Source: Stutzerimonas stutzeri
Lineage (GTDB): Bacteria > Pseudomonadota > Gammaproteobacteria > Pseudomonadales > Pseudomonadaceae
Length of the DNA: 64,000 nucleotides
NCBI RefSeq assembly: GCF_024448895.1
Contig: NZ_JAMOIC010000001.1
Location: 62,001-126,000, forward strand
Direction of reading: 5' to 3'
Shown: piece after piece, positions 28,901-39,468 of the stretch
Position numbering within the stretch: the stretch's first letter is position 1
How the letters are laid out: the number at the start of each line of letters is the position of its first letter
Position numbers and translations under genes: made by a program
Notes under the pieces: model-generated
What the model saw: only the letters and a program-made list of their open reading frames with translations
The model's database searches: none
Told to the model about the DNA's origin: nothing

Positions 28901-29416
28901 ATGACCAAACAACAGGCCTTTACTCGGGAAGATTTGCTACGTTGCAGCCGCGGCGAGCTTTTCGGGCCCGGTAATGCGCAACTGCCCGCTCCGAACATGC
29001 TGATGGTCGATCGCATCGTTCATATCAGCGAAGTGGGCGGCAAGTATGGCAAAGGCGAGTTGGTCGCCGAGCTGGATATCAATCCTGATCTCTGGTTCTT
29101 CGCCTGCCACTTCGAAGGTGATCCGGTCATGCCCGGCTGCCTTGGCCTTGACGCCATGTGGCAGCTGGTTGGCTTCTATCTTGGCTGGCAAGGTAATCCC
29201 GGCCGTGGTCGTGCGCTGGGCTCTGGCGAAGTGAAGTTCTTTGGCCAGGTCCTGCCGACCGCCAAGAAGGTCACCTATAACATTCATATCAAACGCACCA
29301 TCAGTCGCTCCCTGATTCTCGGCATCGCCGATGGCACAGTGAGCGTCGATGGCCGCGAGATCTACAGTGCCGAAGGTTTGCGTGTCGGCCTGTTTACATC
29401 TACCGATAGCTTCTGA
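28901..29416 (+). CDS. fabA: 3-hydroxydecanoyl-ACP dehydratase/isomerase FabA
   Basis: 171 residues, the family's exact usual length. Catalytic His is in [16 protein letters not shown] (about residue 70) and Asp in [11 protein letters not shown] (about 84). It dehydrates 3-hydroxydecanoyl-ACP and isomerises trans-2- to cis-3-decenoyl-ACP, starting anaerobic unsaturated fatty acid synthesis. It forms a tight operon with fabB (11-bp gap). Confidence 0.97.
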   Translation: MTKQQAFTREDLLRCSRGELFGPGNAQLPAPNMLMVDRIVHISEVGGKYGKGELVAELDINPDLWFFACHFEGDPVMPGCLGLDAMWQLVGFYLGWQGNPGRGRALGSGEVKFFGQVLPTAKKVTYNIHIKRTISRSLILGIADGTVSVDGREIYSAEGLRVGLFTSTDSF

Positions 29417-29427
29417 AGGATTTCCGC

Positions 29428-30645
29428 ATGCGTCGCGTCGTGATCACCGGTCTGGGTATCGTTTCCTGCCTTGGCAATGACAAAGACACCGTTTCCGCCA
29501 ACCTGCGCGCCAGCCGCCCTGGCATTCGCTTCAACCAAGCCTATGCGGACATGGGTCTGCGCAGTCAGGTCTCGGGTTCAGTCGACCTGAATCTCGAGGA
29601 ACTGATCGACCGCAAGGTCCTGCGTTTCATGGGCGATGCTGCGGCTTATGCCTATCTGGCCATGCAACAGGCGCTGGAAGATTCCGGCCTCAGCGCTGAC
29701 GAGATATCGAATCCGCGTATCGGTCTGATCGCAGGCTCGGGCGGAGCCTCGACCATCAACCAGATGGAAGCCATCGATATCCTGCGCGACAAGGGCGTCA
29801 AGCGGATCGGCCCATACCGCGTACCTCGCACCATGAGCAGCACAGTATCAGCCTGCCTGGCCACGCCGTTCCGCATCAAGGGCATCAACTATTCCATCGC
29901 ATCGGCCTGCGCCACCAGCGCGCATTGCATCGGCCACGCCATGGAACAGATCCAGATGGGCAAGCAGGACGTGGTCTTCGCCGGTGGTGGAGAAGAAGAG
30001 CATTACAGCCAGAGCTGCCTGTTCGACGCCATGGGCGCGCTGTCCAGCCAGTACAACGATACGCCGGAGAAAGCCTCCCGCGCCTACGATGCCAAGCGTG
30101 ACGGTTTCGTCATCGCCGGCGGTGGCGGCATGGTGGTGGTCGAGGAGCTGGAGCACGCACTCAAGCGCGGCGCCAAGATCTATGCGGAAATCGTCGGCTA
30201 CGGCGCCACTTCCGACGGCTACGACATGGTCGCGCCGAGCGGAGAAGGTGCATTGCGCTGCATGCAGCAGGCGATGGCGACCGTTGAAGACGACATCGAC
30301 TACCTCAACACCCACGGCACCTCCACGCCGGTCGGCGATGTGGCCGAGAGCAAGGCGGTACGCAACATGTTCGGCGACAAGGTCCCGGCCATAAGCTCGA
30401 CCAAGAGTCTGTCTGGCCATTCGTTGGGCGCCGCCGGTGTACATGAAGCGATCTACTCCATGCTGATGATGGAAGGCAACTTCATTGCAGGCTCGGCCAA
30501 TATCGATGAGCTGGATCCAGAGGTAGCCGATCTGCCGATCGTTCGCGAAACCCGCGAGAATGCAAAGATCGACACCATCATGAGTAACAGCTTTGGCTTT
30601 GGCGGCACCAACGCCACGCTGGTACTCAAGCGCTGGAAAGGCTGA
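29428..30645 (+). CDS. fabB: Beta-ketoacyl-ACP synthase I FabB
   Basis: A 405-residue thiolase-fold condensing enzyme. Active-site Cys is in [16 protein letters not shown] (about residue 162), with catalytic His residues in [10 protein letters not shown] and [15 protein letters not shown]. It elongates cis-3-decenoyl-ACP made by FabA. The preceding GAAGGATTT is a good ribosome binding site. A strong terminator follows, closing the fabAB operon. Confidence 0.97.
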   Translation: MRRVVITGLGIVSCLGNDKDTVSANLRASRPGIRFNQAYADMGLRSQVSGSVDLNLEELIDRKVLRFMGDAAAYAYLAMQQALEDSGLSADEISNPRIGLIAGSGGASTINQMEAIDILRDKGVKRIGPYRVPRTMSSTVSACLATPFRIKGINYSIASACATSAHCIGHAMEQIQMGKQDVVFAGGGEEEHYSQSCLFDAMGALSSQYNDTPEKASRAYDAKRDGFVIAGGGGMVVVEELEHALKRGAKIYAEIVGYGATSDGYDMVAPSGEGALRCMQQAMATVEDDIDYLNTHGTSTPVGDVAESKAVRNMFGDKVPAISSTKSLSGHSLGAAGVHEAIYSMLMMEGNFIAGSANIDELDPEVADLPIVRETRENAKIDTIMSNSFGFGGTNATLVLKRWKG

Positions 30646-30662
30646 CTTCGAGCCAAAACGAC

Positions 30663-30687
30663 AACGGCGCCTAAGGGCGCCGTTTTT
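30663..30687 (+). terminator. Rho-independent terminator of fabAB
   Basis: A 9-bp stem (AACGGCGCC with GGCGCCGTT, loop TAAG) followed directly by a T-run, 18 bp after the fabB stop. Confidence 0.88.
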
Positions 30688-30765
30688 GTTTGTACAGTTG
30701 GTCTTATTTCAGTCCGATGCGACAACCCACTCGGCCATCGCATCCCTCGCCTCTCAAACAATCCG

Positions 30766-32013
30766 TCAGAGCTGAGCGCTCTCGCCACGTTGATCGGCCA
30801 CATCGCCATGGGCAATGCAGGACGCCGCAGTAAAGAGCGCGTCAGTGGATGAGTTCAACGCAGTCTCGGCAGAGTCCTGTACCACGCCGATGATGAATCC
30901 GACCGCAACGACCTGCATCGCCAGGTCATTGGAAATACCGAACAGACTGCACGCGAGCGGGATCAGCAGCAGCGAACCACCAGCGACGCCAGATGCACCA
31001 CAAGCACAGATGGCAGCAAGCAGGCTCAAAAGAATTGCGGTCGGGATATCAACAACAATGCCCAGCGTATTGACCGCCGCCAGCGTCAACACTGTGATAG
31101 TGATGGCGGCACCGCCCATGTTGATGGTCGCGCCCAGAGGGATCGATACTGAATAAGTGTCCTTATGCAAACCGAGCCGCTCGCAGAGCTGCATATTCAC
31201 CGGAATGTTCGCGGCTGAACTTCGGGTGAAAAACGCGGTGATACCGCTTTCACGCAGGCAGGTCAGCACCAATGGATAGGGGTTGCGCCGGATCTGCCAG
31301 AAGACGATGAGTGGGTTAACGACGAGGGCCATGACCAGCATGCTGCCCACCAGTACCACCAGCAATTGCAGATAGCCGGCAAGCGCTGCAAAGCCAGATT
31401 CGGCAAGTGTCCCCGCTACCAGCCCGAAGATACCCAACGGGGCGAAGCGGATCACGACCTTGACGATCAGCGTCACGCCGTCTGACACATCAGCGATCAG
31501 ATCGCGGGTACCTTCACGCGCGTTACGAAATGCGAATCCCAGACCGATTGCCCAGGCCAGGATACCAATGAAGTTGCCGTCGAGAAGTGCACGCACCGGG
31601 TTATCCGCAATGCTGAACAGAAGCGTTTTCAGCACCGCGCCAACGCCCTCAGGCGGCACGACATCGCTGGCCTGACTGACCAGTGTGAGGCTGGTTGGAA
31701 ACACGAAACTTGCGATCACCGCAACCGAGGCAGCGGAGACAGTACCCAGCGCATACAGAAGCAGGATCGGGCGAATATGGGTCGGCTGTCCTCGCTTGTG
31801 GTTGGCGAGCGATGCAGTCACCAGGACGAACACCAGTATCGGCGCAACAGCCTTCAAGCCTGCAACGAACAGATCCCCCAGCAAGCTCACCGACTCCGCG
31901 GCCTGAGGCCATACCAGGGCCAGCAGACAACCAGCCACGAGACCGATCACTATCTGAGTCACCAGGCTGACGCGATTGTAGGCGCGGAAGAGTTGGGTTG
32001 AGAGATTGGACAT
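30766..32013 (-). CDS. sstT: Sodium/serine(threonine) symporter SstT
   Basis: A 415-residue DAACS-family carrier starting [21 protein letters not shown] at the ATG 32013. Eight TM helices and two re-entrant loops with the family motifs [17 protein letters not shown] (serine-rich hairpin), [19 protein letters not shown] and [19 protein letters not shown]. It takes up serine and threonine with Na+. The open frame upstream of 32013 lacks membrane-protein character. Confidence 0.93.
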   Translation of the reverse strand: MSNLSTQLFRAYNRVSLVTQIVIGLVAGCLLALVWPQAAESVSLLGDLFVAGLKAVAPILVFVLVTASLANHKRGQPTHIRPILLLYALGTVSAASVAVIASFVFPTSLTLVSQASDVVPPEGVGAVLKTLLFSIADNPVRALLDGNFIGILAWAIGLGFAFRNAREGTRDLIADVSDGVTLIVKVVIRFAPLGIFGLVAGTLAESGFAALAGYLQLLVVLVGSMLVMALVVNPLIVFWQIRRNPYPLVLTCLRESGITAFFTRSSAANIPVNMQLCERLGLHKDTYSVSIPLGATINMGGAAITITVLTLAAVNTLGIVVDIPTAILLSLLAAICACGASGVAGGSLLLIPLACSLFGISNDLAMQVVAVGFIIGVVQDSAETALNSSTDALFTAASCIAHGDVADQRGESAQL

Positions 32014-32167
32014 GCTGAAGTCTCGGCGTGGGATGCGGAAACGGGCCGCGTGCCGCTGAAACAGCGACACGGTGCCCTGCAAAAACGCCGGATGGTACGC
32101 ATCTCTGCCCGATCTGCCCAGCTTTGGCGCAAAACCTAGGGCGGCCAAACCTTGGCACATGAAACAT

Positions 32168-32191
32168 GCGATGCCCCTGGCGAGGCATCGC
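32168..32191 (-). terminator. Hairpin downstream of the chemoreceptor gene
   Basis: An 8-bp perfect stem (GCGATGCC with GGCATCGC) nine bases past the chemoreceptor stop. The T-rich tail is poor, so termination strength is uncertain. Confidence 0.45.
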
Positions 32192-32199
32192 GGACTGGA

Positions 32200-33822
32200 T
32201 CAGATGCGAAACCGCGCTACCAACCCATTGAGGTTTATCGCCAATGACGCTAGCTCCTGGCTCGCTGCGCTGGTCTGATTGGCACCCGCGGAGGACTGCA
32301 GTGACAAGTCCCGAATGTTGATCAGATTGCGATCGACCTCCCGTGCCACCTGAGCCTGCTCTTCCGAGGCGCTGGCAATCACCAGGTTGCGCTCACTGAT
32401 CTGGCTGATCGCGCGCGCAATGTCATCCAGTGCTTCACCTGCAGTTTTAGCCACATCAAGCGTAGCGCGGGCGCGCTCGTTGCTGGTCTGCATGGCCAGA
32501 ACGGCCTTGTCGGTGCCCTGATGCACATCACCAATCATCTGCTCGATTTCTTGCGTCGACTGCTGGGTACGATGCGCCAGCGCCCTCACCTCGTCAGCTA
32601 CCACTGCGAATCCGCGGCCGGCGTCACCCGCACGGGCTGCCTCGATCGCAGCATTCAAAGCGAGCAGGTTGGTCTGCTCAGCAATCGAGCGGATCACATC
32701 CAGCACTTTGCTGATGTCGCGAACCTGCCCTGCAAGCTGCTCGACCTGCGTGGCTGTTGTCGTCACGTCGCCAGCCAGTAGTCCGATTGACTCCACGGTC
32801 TTGATCACTTGCTGACGACCATGCTGCGCTGTGGCGTCCGATTCGCGCGAAGCTTCCGAAGTGGCCACCGCGTTACGGGCAACCTCGTCCACGGCCGCAG
32901 TCATCTCGTTCACCGCCGTCGCCGCCTGTTCGATCTCATGGTTCTGTTGATGCAGACCGCGGGTCGAATCCTCGGTCACTGCGTTCAACTCTTCCGCAGC
33001 GGAAGCGAGCTGGTTGGATGAGTCGGCGATGCCCTGGATGGTGTTGCGCAGGTTCGTCTGCATCACCTTTAGCGCTGCCAGCAAGCGGGCAGGTTCATCG
33101 CGGCCTTCTACGACAAAGGTCTGGGTCAGGTCCCCGGCCGCTACGGTTTCAGCGACGACAACCGCCTGGTTCAGAGGCCGCACGATGCTGCGGGTAAATA
33201 CCAGTGCAAGAATTATTGTCGTGATGGCGGCCAGTACGATGGTAATGATCACCCAGGCTAATGCATTCTCGTAAACAGCCAATGCACGATCCGCCGCATT
33301 GCCGGCCTCGTCGCTGTTGATTCGCTGAAGATCTAGCAAGGCACGTGTCATAGCATCCGCGTGACTGTTGATCGCACCTCCCATGAGCTCGATCGCCTGC
33401 TGCTTCGAACCATTGGAGACGAAGTCGACGACCTTTTTCTGCTCGGAAAAATAATCACGTTGCGCAGCAATGAGTCGCTCATACGCCGCCTTTTCCTCTG
33501 CAACGGAAATGCGCTTTTCATACGCAGCGTTGAGCGAACCTATCTCCTCCACGAGCTTGTTCAGCGATTGTTTGGTCGCAACGAGGGCGTCGCCCTCAAC
33601 AAGCATCGAACGCATGGTCAGCGCTCGAATACGGAGCATTGCCGCGTTGAGATCAGCCAGGCTGATGATGCTCGGTAACCAGTTCTGATCGACCTCACTG
33701 GACTCCTTGCGCATCTCCGACATCTGATTGAGGGAGAAGAGTCCAAGCACAAGGACGATGACGCCGATCAGGCCGAAGCCGATGGCGGAACGGACGGACA
33801 CATTCAAGTTGCGAATCGACAT
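32200..33822 (-). CDS. Methyl-accepting chemotaxis protein with four-helix-bundle sensor
   Basis: A 540-residue chemoreceptor. TM1 is about residues 12-30, then a periplasmic four-helix-bundle domain of the 4HB_MCP type (about 31-185). TM2 is about 187-210 ([20 protein letters not shown]), then HAMP ([21 protein letters not shown]) and the signalling domain with tip [19 protein letters not shown]. No CheR-binding pentapeptide (ends NGLVARFRI). The ATG at 33822 gives [17 protein letters not shown]. Ligand unknown. Confidence 0.9.
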   Translation of the reverse strand: MSIRNLNVSVRSAIGFGLIGVIVLVLGLFSLNQMSEMRKESSEVDQNWLPSIISLADLNAAMLRIRALTMRSMLVEGDALVATKQSLNKLVEEIGSLNAAYEKRISVAEEKAAYERLIAAQRDYFSEQKKVVDFVSNGSKQQAIELMGGAINSHADAMTRALLDLQRINSDEAGNAADRALAVYENALAWVIITIVLAAITTIILALVFTRSIVRPLNQAVVVAETVAAGDLTQTFVVEGRDEPARLLAALKVMQTNLRNTIQGIADSSNQLASAAEELNAVTEDSTRGLHQQNHEIEQAATAVNEMTAAVDEVARNAVATSEASRESDATAQHGRQQVIKTVESIGLLAGDVTTTATQVEQLAGQVRDISKVLDVIRSIAEQTNLLALNAAIEAARAGDAGRGFAVVADEVRALAHRTQQSTQEIEQMIGDVHQGTDKAVLAMQTSNERARATLDVAKTAGEALDDIARAISQISERNLVIASASEEQAQVAREVDRNLINIRDLSLQSSAGANQTSAASQELASLAINLNGLVARFRI

Positions 33823-33983
33823 GGGAATTCCTGCTCCATGGTTGCGCTGCAAGCCGCAGCGATGACCGTGTATCTATCGGAACAGGACAGTAGAACCTTG
33901 ATAGGTAGAACCCGGAAAAACCGGCGAAACCACAAGGGTTTCGACAGATGGTCGTTCGGCCAAATCAGGCCACTATTAGGCCA

Positions 33984-35015
33984 TCAATCCTGACTGGTTT
34001 GCTTGATCGACTTCTTTGGCAAAATCGAGAGAAAGTTATCCCGCGCAACCTTTCTTGCCACTGCCTCGGGCAATGCGTCCAAAAACGGATCGAAAGCCCG
34101 CATGCCATCCCCAAGCCCTTCGAACCGCCCTACCACATCAGAGCCGATCATGAACCGTGTCGGGTGTTTTTCGATTAACGAGACCCACTCGGGAACCGGC
34201 ACGTCCGAATCATCGAGAAGATAGGGTCGAAGCATGGTCCAGGAAAGATCGATATATAGATTCGGGTAATCATCCAGCAGTCGCTTGACGGTGGGGAGGA
34301 GGAACTCCAGCTTTTCCTGATGACGATGTAGCTCCATGCTCGTCCCCGCATGTGCCCAGATGAAACGGGTATGCGGATGGTTGCGTAAGGCCTCCTCAAA
34401 CTCGCTGAGATAAAGCGGATTGCGCTCGCGCTTTGACGTGATATTGGAATGCAACATGACCGGCAGGTCGTATTCCGCTGCAAGATGATAGACGCGTGTC
34501 AGCGCTTCGTTGTTGGCGCGTGGCGTGTCGCCTTCAGTCAGCGCGGTAACGTCATCATGACGCGTGAATATCTCGCCTAGGCCCTGCCAAAGGCCCGGGT
34601 CCATATCCAGCATTCGGCGGATATGCGCGTCGGCGTTCTTATCGTTAGGGTTGAAGCCGGACAGAAAAGGGTGAAATCTGTGCCGGTGTTGCTCGTCCAG
34701 TTTCTTCAGTGCGGCAGCAACCACTACATCGGTCGCGCTGTACCAATAAACGGGCGCGTCGTCGCCCGCGTAATAACGCGGCCGCTTTGGTTCGTTCTCA
34801 TGCCATTTCTTGGCGACGGGAATCCCGCTGATCATCACATGATCGATTTTGCCAGCGTCCATGGCTTTGAGCAGCCGGCTCATACCGTCGCTTTCCTGGA
34901 AGAAATCAACGAAATGCAGGTGAGCGTCGCTGTAGTGATAGTCGCGTGCGTGAACAGGTGCGATCGAAGCGACGAGACAGAACGCCGCTAGACAGTTTCT
35001 TAAGTTAAACAACAA
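33984..35015 (-). CDS. Exported amidohydrolase-2 family (metal-dependent hydrolase) protein
   Basis: A 343-residue protein starting with TTG (tandem TTG-TTG at 35015/35012) after a perfect AGGAGG. It has a signal peptide (LAAFCLVASIAPVHA) and a TIM-barrel amidohydrolase: metal-binding DAHLHF (about 31), VMLHSNI, FIWAHAGT and a late Asp in MIGSDVVGRF. Exported members of this family are less common than cytoplasmic ones. Neighbours (a chemoreceptor gene and htpG) give no functional hint. Substrate unknown. Confidence 0.8.
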   Translation of the reverse strand: MLFNLRNCLAAFCLVASIAPVHARDYHYSDAHLHFVDFFQESDGMSRLLKAMDAGKIDHVMISGIPVAKKWHENEPKRPRYYAGDDAPVYWYSATDVVVAAALKKLDEQHRHRFHPFLSGFNPNDKNADAHIRRMLDMDPGLWQGLGEIFTRHDDVTALTEGDTPRANNEALTRVYHLAAEYDLPVMLHSNITSKRERNPLYLSEFEEALRNHPHTRFIWAHAGTSMELHRHQEKLEFLLPTVKRLLDDYPNLYIDLSWTMLRPYLLDDSDVPVPEWVSLIEKHPTRFMIGSDVVGRFEGLGDGMRAFDPFLDALPEAVARKVARDNFLSILPKKSIKQTSQD

Positions 35016-35130
35016 ATGACCTCCTAACAGCCAAGCGGATAGACCGCTTCGCCACCATGCGGTTCATTGGTTCGTTTCGCTCGATGGATCGCACCCGCCT
35101 TTCGAATGATCGAATCAGTCCAGCCAATGA

Positions 35131-35157
35131 AAAAGGCCCGTCACTGACGGGCCTTTT
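35131..35157 (-). terminator. Rho-independent terminator of htpG
   Basis: Stem AGGCCCGTCA/TGACGGGCCT (35134-35153) with T-runs on both sides. On the minus strand it lies 16-40 bp after the htpG stop. Confidence 0.88.
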
Positions 35158-35172
35158 TCGTAACGCTGCGAC

Positions 35173-37080
35173 TTACGCCGACAGCTCCACCAGCAGCTTG
35201 TTGAGGCGTTGCACATATGCAGCGGGATCTTTCAAGCTGTCCCCGGCGGCCAGTGCAGCCTGGTCGAAGAGGATATGCGAGAGATCCGCAAAGCGATCTT
35301 CGTCCGGCTCGCCGTCGAGCTTTTCGATCAAGGGGTGCGCCGGATTGATTTCGAATATCGGCTTCGATTCAGGCACTTTTTGTCCGCTGGCTTCGAGAAT
35401 CTGGCGCATTTGCAGGCCAAGGTCCTGCTCGCCAATCGCGAGAATGGCCGGGGAATCGGTCAGACGATGCGATACACGCACCTCCGCAACCTCATCGCCC
35501 AGCGCGGTCTTCAGCCGCTCTACCAGACCTTCCTTAGCCTTGGCGATTTCTTCCTGAGCCTTTTTATCCTCTTCCGAGTCCAGCTTGCCGAGATCGAGAT
35601 CGCCGCGGGCCACGTCGACGAACTGCTTGCCATCGAACTCGGTGAGGTAGCTCATCAGCCACTCATCAATACGGTCCGTCAGCAGCAGTACTTCGATGCC
35701 TTTCTTGCGGAACACTTCCAGGTGCGGGCTATTCTTGACCTGGGCGTAGGACTCGCCAGTAAGGAAGTAGACTTTGTCCTGACCTTCCTTGACCCGGCTC
35801 AGGTAGTCGGCCAGCGACACGCTCTGCTCGCCCGAAGCATCCTGAGTCGATGCGAAACGCAGCAGACCTGCGATCTTTTCCTTATTGGCAAAATCTTCCG
35901 CCGGGCCTTCTTTGAGCACCTGACCAAACTGCTTCCAGAAGTTCTTGTAGTCGTCCGGCTTGTCCTTGGCCAGTTTGTCGAGCATGTCCAGAACACGCTT
36001 GGTGAGCGCTGACTTCATCGAGTCGATGACGGGATCCTTCTGCAGAATCTCGCGGGAGACGTTAAGCGACAAGTCATTGGAGTCGATGACACCTTTGATG
36101 AAGCGCAGGTATAGCGGCAGGAATTCGTCAGCCTGATCCATGATGAATACGCGCTGAACGTAGAGCTTCAGCCCCTTCGGCGCCTCACGCTGGTACAGAT
36201 CGAAGGGTGCACGGCCAGGCACGAAGAGCAGCGAGGTGTACTCGAGCTTGCCCTCGACCTTGTTATGACTCCAGGCCAACGGGTTTTCGAAATCGTGGCC
36301 AACGTGCTTGTAGAACTCCTGGTATTCCTCGTCCTTGACCTCGGTACGGGGACGGGTCCAGAGCGCACTGGCACGGTTGACGGTTTCCCACTCAGGCTCG
36401 GCCGGCTTGTCTTTCTCCTCACCATGAAACTCTTTCGGCAATTCGATTGGCAGCGCTATATGGTCGGAATACTTTTTAATGATGCTCCGCAGACGCCAAC
36501 CATCGGCGAACTCTTCCTCACCCGACTTGAGGTGAAGAACGATGCGCGTGCCGCGTTCTGGCTTGTCGATGTTGGCAACTTCGAATTCGCCCTCGCCCTT
36601 CGAGGACCAATACACACCTTCCTCGGACGAGGTACCGGCTCGACGGCTGAAGACCTCGACCTGGTCGGCAACGATGAAGGCCGAGTAGAAGCCCACGCCG
36701 AACTGGCCAATCAGGTGTGAATCCTTCTTCTGATCACCGGTCAGGTGCTTCATGAAGTCTGCAGTACCGGACTTGGCGATGGTGCCGAGATGAGCGATGA
36801 CATCCCCACGGTTCATGCCAATGCCGTTGTCCTCAAGGGTCACGGTACGAGCATCTTTGTCGAAGCTGACACGGATCTTCAGGTCAGCGCCACCTTCGAG
36901 CAAATCCGGCTTGGCCAGCGCCTCGAAACGAAGCTTATCAGCCGCGTCCGATGCGTTGGATATCAGCTCGCGGAGAAATATCTCCTTGTTCGAGTACAGG
37001 GAATGGATCATCAGGTGAAGCAGCTGCTTCACTTCGGTCTGGAAGCCCAGGGTTTCTTTGTTTTGAGTCTCCACACTCAT
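35173..37080 (-). CDS. htpG: Chaperone HtpG (bacterial Hsp90)
   Basis: A 635-residue Hsp90. The N-terminal GHKL ATPase domain has [17 protein letters not shown] (Asn that binds Mg-ATP), [23 protein letters not shown] and [15 protein letters not shown]. The middle domain carries [11 protein letters not shown] with the catalytic Arg, and the C-terminal dimerisation domain ends NKLLVELSA. It is a cytoplasmic ATP-dependent chaperone, monocistronic here with its own terminator. Confidence 0.97.
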   Translation of the reverse strand: MSVETQNKETLGFQTEVKQLLHLMIHSLYSNKEIFLRELISNASDAADKLRFEALAKPDLLEGGADLKIRVSFDKDARTVTLEDNGIGMNRGDVIAHLGTIAKSGTADFMKHLTGDQKKDSHLIGQFGVGFYSAFIVADQVEVFSRRAGTSSEEGVYWSSKGEGEFEVANIDKPERGTRIVLHLKSGEEEFADGWRLRSIIKKYSDHIALPIELPKEFHGEEKDKPAEPEWETVNRASALWTRPRTEVKDEEYQEFYKHVGHDFENPLAWSHNKVEGKLEYTSLLFVPGRAPFDLYQREAPKGLKLYVQRVFIMDQADEFLPLYLRFIKGVIDSNDLSLNVSREILQKDPVIDSMKSALTKRVLDMLDKLAKDKPDDYKNFWKQFGQVLKEGPAEDFANKEKIAGLLRFASTQDASGEQSVSLADYLSRVKEGQDKVYFLTGESYAQVKNSPHLEVFRKKGIEVLLLTDRIDEWLMSYLTEFDGKQFVDVARGDLDLGKLDSEEDKKAQEEIAKAKEGLVERLKTALGDEVAEVRVSHRLTDSPAILAIGEQDLGLQMRQILEASGQKVPESKPIFEINPAHPLIEKLDGEPDEDRFADLSHILFDQAALAAGDSLKDPAAYVQRLNKLLVELSA

Positions 37081-37217
37081 CGTCTTGCAAACTCCACATC
37101 GTCAATGGCACGGACCGCATTCGCGGGGATGACAAGCAGATGGGGGCTGGGCTTCGGAATTCAAGTGCGCACGTCGGCGCGGGACGCTCATTAACAGTCG
37201 TTAAATCCGCCATCCTG

Positions 37218-38468
37218 CTAGGGTTCAAGGAGCTCCAGCAAGACGATATCGTTCGGTGCGAGGTTGTAGATGGCCTCCCCTGGCCCCTTGAGCATTTGCC
37301 GGATCGCTACGTTCCCTTCCCGATCGATGCCAACAAACCGCCCTTCAGCGACGCCTCCGCGCTCGGTGTGCGCGCGCATCAACAAGTGCTCGTAGTGCGA
37401 GGGATTGCGCTGGAGGCGATCGATCGAAAAACGCAGGCGACGATCAACGCCAGGCGACGTCGAGCTCACAGATTCAGGCTCGGTCAAGGTCACCGCAACC
37501 TTGGGTTTGATTCCGTGTTCAACGGGAAGCGGCGGGTAATTATCGTCGTCAACCGCCCAGCCCTTGTAGTTCTTGCCGATGTTCAGCTCAAACTGCCCAG
37601 GCGCTCCATTCACCTCGGCTTGAACAGAGAGTGTTTTAGCGGGCTTCGAAAAGTTGACCGGCGACACTGAGCCGACAACCACGTCACGCGTTCCGAAACG
37701 ACGCTGCAGGTGATCGCGGGCCAGATACTTCAGGGTGTCCGCCGAGTCGTGGTTAAGATCCACCTGGCCAGCGCGGTAGCGCAGCTCATCAGTGAACACC
37801 TCGATGTGGCCACTCAGGCTGGTTTTGTAATGAGCTGGCAAGACTAAATGGAAATCCCCAGCCAGCTTGTTTGGCGGCACCGGTTGGAGATTGAGATGCA
37901 GCGTGTAGCCACTCTGTATCAGGCGCGCTTCAGGCAGCTGCTGCTCTGGACGCATCCAGCTGATTTCGATTTCATGTGGAGGATTAAGGTCTTGTGGAAG
38001 CACATCGACTTGGACGCCGCCAGGCCGCACCGAGCCGAGGCGAACGTTCACTGCCTGCTGCGCGAAAAGCTCATCTCCGTCACTCAGGGTAAGCATGCCG
38101 TCAGCGAACTTACCGATCTGTGGACTGAACGGCCGACCATCAAGCTGACCGTTCAGACGGATCGCCAGGCGACTGGTGTGCATCGGACTGTCCGGTTCAA
38201 GCCAATCGAGGCTGGCGATTGCCTCGAGTCGCTCGGGATCATGGCTGGCGAGCAATGTGAGGCCGACGACTAGCGGAATGAATCCCAACGCTGACAGACC
38301 AATTGCTTTACGGGCTCTAGCCCAGTGTCGGACGATATATAGCAAGGCCACTGGCGGCAGCAGGCTTCCAACGCCCCATAACAAACTCGTTCCAAACGCC
38401 AGAACGATCAACCAGACGAAGCCCGCGACGATCAGAAGCAGCCCGCCCAGTATCAGCAACGCATCCAT
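37218..38468 (-). CDS. Conserved hypothetical membrane-anchored protein
   Basis: A 416-residue protein. Hydrophobic segments lie near residues 3-25, 27-45 and 58-74 (ALGFIPLVVGLTLLA), then a long soluble domain of about 330 residues rich in beta-strand patterns (LAIRLNGQLDGRPFSPQIGK, LTLSDGDELFAQQAV, YTLHLNLQPVPPNKLAGDF). The region is probably periplasmic. No catalytic motif and no family that I recognise with confidence. It is transcribed in the same direction as htpG, 137 bp upstream of it. Confidence 0.75.
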   Translation of the reverse strand: MDALLILGGLLLIVAGFVWLIVLAFGTSLLWGVGSLLPPVALLYIVRHWARARKAIGLSALGFIPLVVGLTLLASHDPERLEAIASLDWLEPDSPMHTSRLAIRLNGQLDGRPFSPQIGKFADGMLTLSDGDELFAQQAVNVRLGSVRPGGVQVDVLPQDLNPPHEIEISWMRPEQQLPEARLIQSGYTLHLNLQPVPPNKLAGDFHLVLPAHYKTSLSGHIEVFTDELRYRAGQVDLNHDSADTLKYLARDHLQRRFGTRDVVVGSVSPVNFSKPAKTLSVQAEVNGAPGQFELNIGKNYKGWAVDDDNYPPLPVEHGIKPKVAVTLTEPESVSSTSPGVDRRLRFSIDRLQRNPSHYEHLLMRAHTERGGVAEGRFVGIDREGNVAIRQMLKGPGEAIYNLAPNDIVLLELLEP

Positions 38469-38511
38469 TCAACACCTTCAAGACAGCTACAAGTGGCTGC
38501 CGCCAGACGTA

Positions 38512-38958
38512 TCAGGGCTCGTTGACCTTGAAGTGGCAACGGGCAGTGGCGATGGGCTCGGCCTGATTCGTTTGCCAGGCCGTAATCGAAACGTTGGCTA
38601 CACGGCGCCCCTGGCGCCAGACCTGGCAGGCAGCGAAGGTGTCACGATAGAGACCTGCCCGGAGATAATCTATCGAGAAGTCGATGATTTTGGGCAAATG
38701 TGGCGCCCCCATGAACATCAACAGATGGAGCATGGCAGCGTGCTCCATGAAACCTGCGATCACTCCTCCGTGGATGGCAGGCAGCGTGGGATTTCCAATG
38801 TTGTCCTGGTTCTTCGGCAGCCGAAAAACCATGTCATCACCCAGCCGTAAACACTCGATACCGATGAGTCTGGCGTAGGGGACGGTCTGTAAAAGCACAT
38901 CGTAGTTATTGCTGGCATGCGCATCCCTGACCATTGCGTCCAGATCCAAAACACTCAT
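38512..38958 (-). CDS. PaaI-type hotdog thioesterase (second of tandem pair)
   Basis: A 148-residue single-hotdog protein: MSVLDLDAMVRDAHASN start, active-site region PAIHGGVIAGFMEHAAML, core strands KIIDFSIDYLRAG and VANVSITAWQ. The ATG at 38958 overlaps the stop of the upstream hotdog gene by 4 bp (ATGA). Longer upstream frames lie inside that gene. CoA-thioester hydrolysis is inferred from fold; substrate unknown. Confidence 0.87.
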   Translation of the reverse strand: MSVLDLDAMVRDAHASNNYDVLLQTVPYARLIGIECLRLGDDMVFRLPKNQDNIGNPTLPAIHGGVIAGFMEHAAMLHLLMFMGAPHLPKIIDFSIDYLRAGLYRDTFAACQVWRQGRRVANVSITAWQTNQAEPIATARCHFKVNEP

Positions 38959-39413
38959 CGACGCTCCTCCGGCTCTTTCTCCACCGTGCTCTTGCCCATA
39001 CGCATGAAAGCGCCGACCACATGTGCGATTGGCTCGTTGATATCGCGCTGGTATGCCACACCACGCGTGAATATCACGGTGGGCGTGACCCGATAGCATT
39101 CGGCAAAGCCGAACACATCGTGATTAGGCTCCGCTGAATGCATGTAATCGATCCGCAGGTCCAGTGTTGGGCATATCTCGAGCTCGGGCAGCGCACAAGC
39201 CGTCGAGATACCGCAGGTCGTATCCATAAGCGTCGTGATTGCGCCGCCGTGGACCAGCCCACTGTCGGGATCACTGACTATCTTCTCGCTATAGGGGAGC
39301 CGCAAGGTAAGCCCTTGGGCATTGGCGCGCTCGACACTCATGCCGAGGACCTGACAATGACGCAACATTGAAAGGAAGCGCTGAGTGCGCTCCAGAATCA
39401 GACTATCGCTCAT
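38955..39413 (-). CDS. PaaI-type hotdog thioesterase (first of tandem pair)
   Basis: A 152-residue hotdog protein beginning MSDSLILERTQRFLSMLRHC, with SGLVHGGAITTLMDTTCG (active-site Asp in MDTT) and LRIDYMHSAEP. It is related in fold to its downstream neighbour but has the more canonical active site, including the catalytic acid that the neighbour replaces with a Glu-His pair. The coupling suggests the two proteins work together, perhaps as a hetero-oligomer; that is inference. Confidence 0.88.
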   Translation of the reverse strand: MSDSLILERTQRFLSMLRHCQVLGMSVERANAQGLTLRLPYSEKIVSDPDSGLVHGGAITTLMDTTCGISTACALPELEICPTLDLRIDYMHSAEPNHDVFGFAECYRVTPTVIFTRGVAYQRDINEPIAHVVGAFMRMGKSTVEKEPEERR

Positions 39414-39468
39414 GCGAATTCTCGAATCGAACCAAGCCGGGCAGTTTAAACGTAGCTGAAGCGACGCC

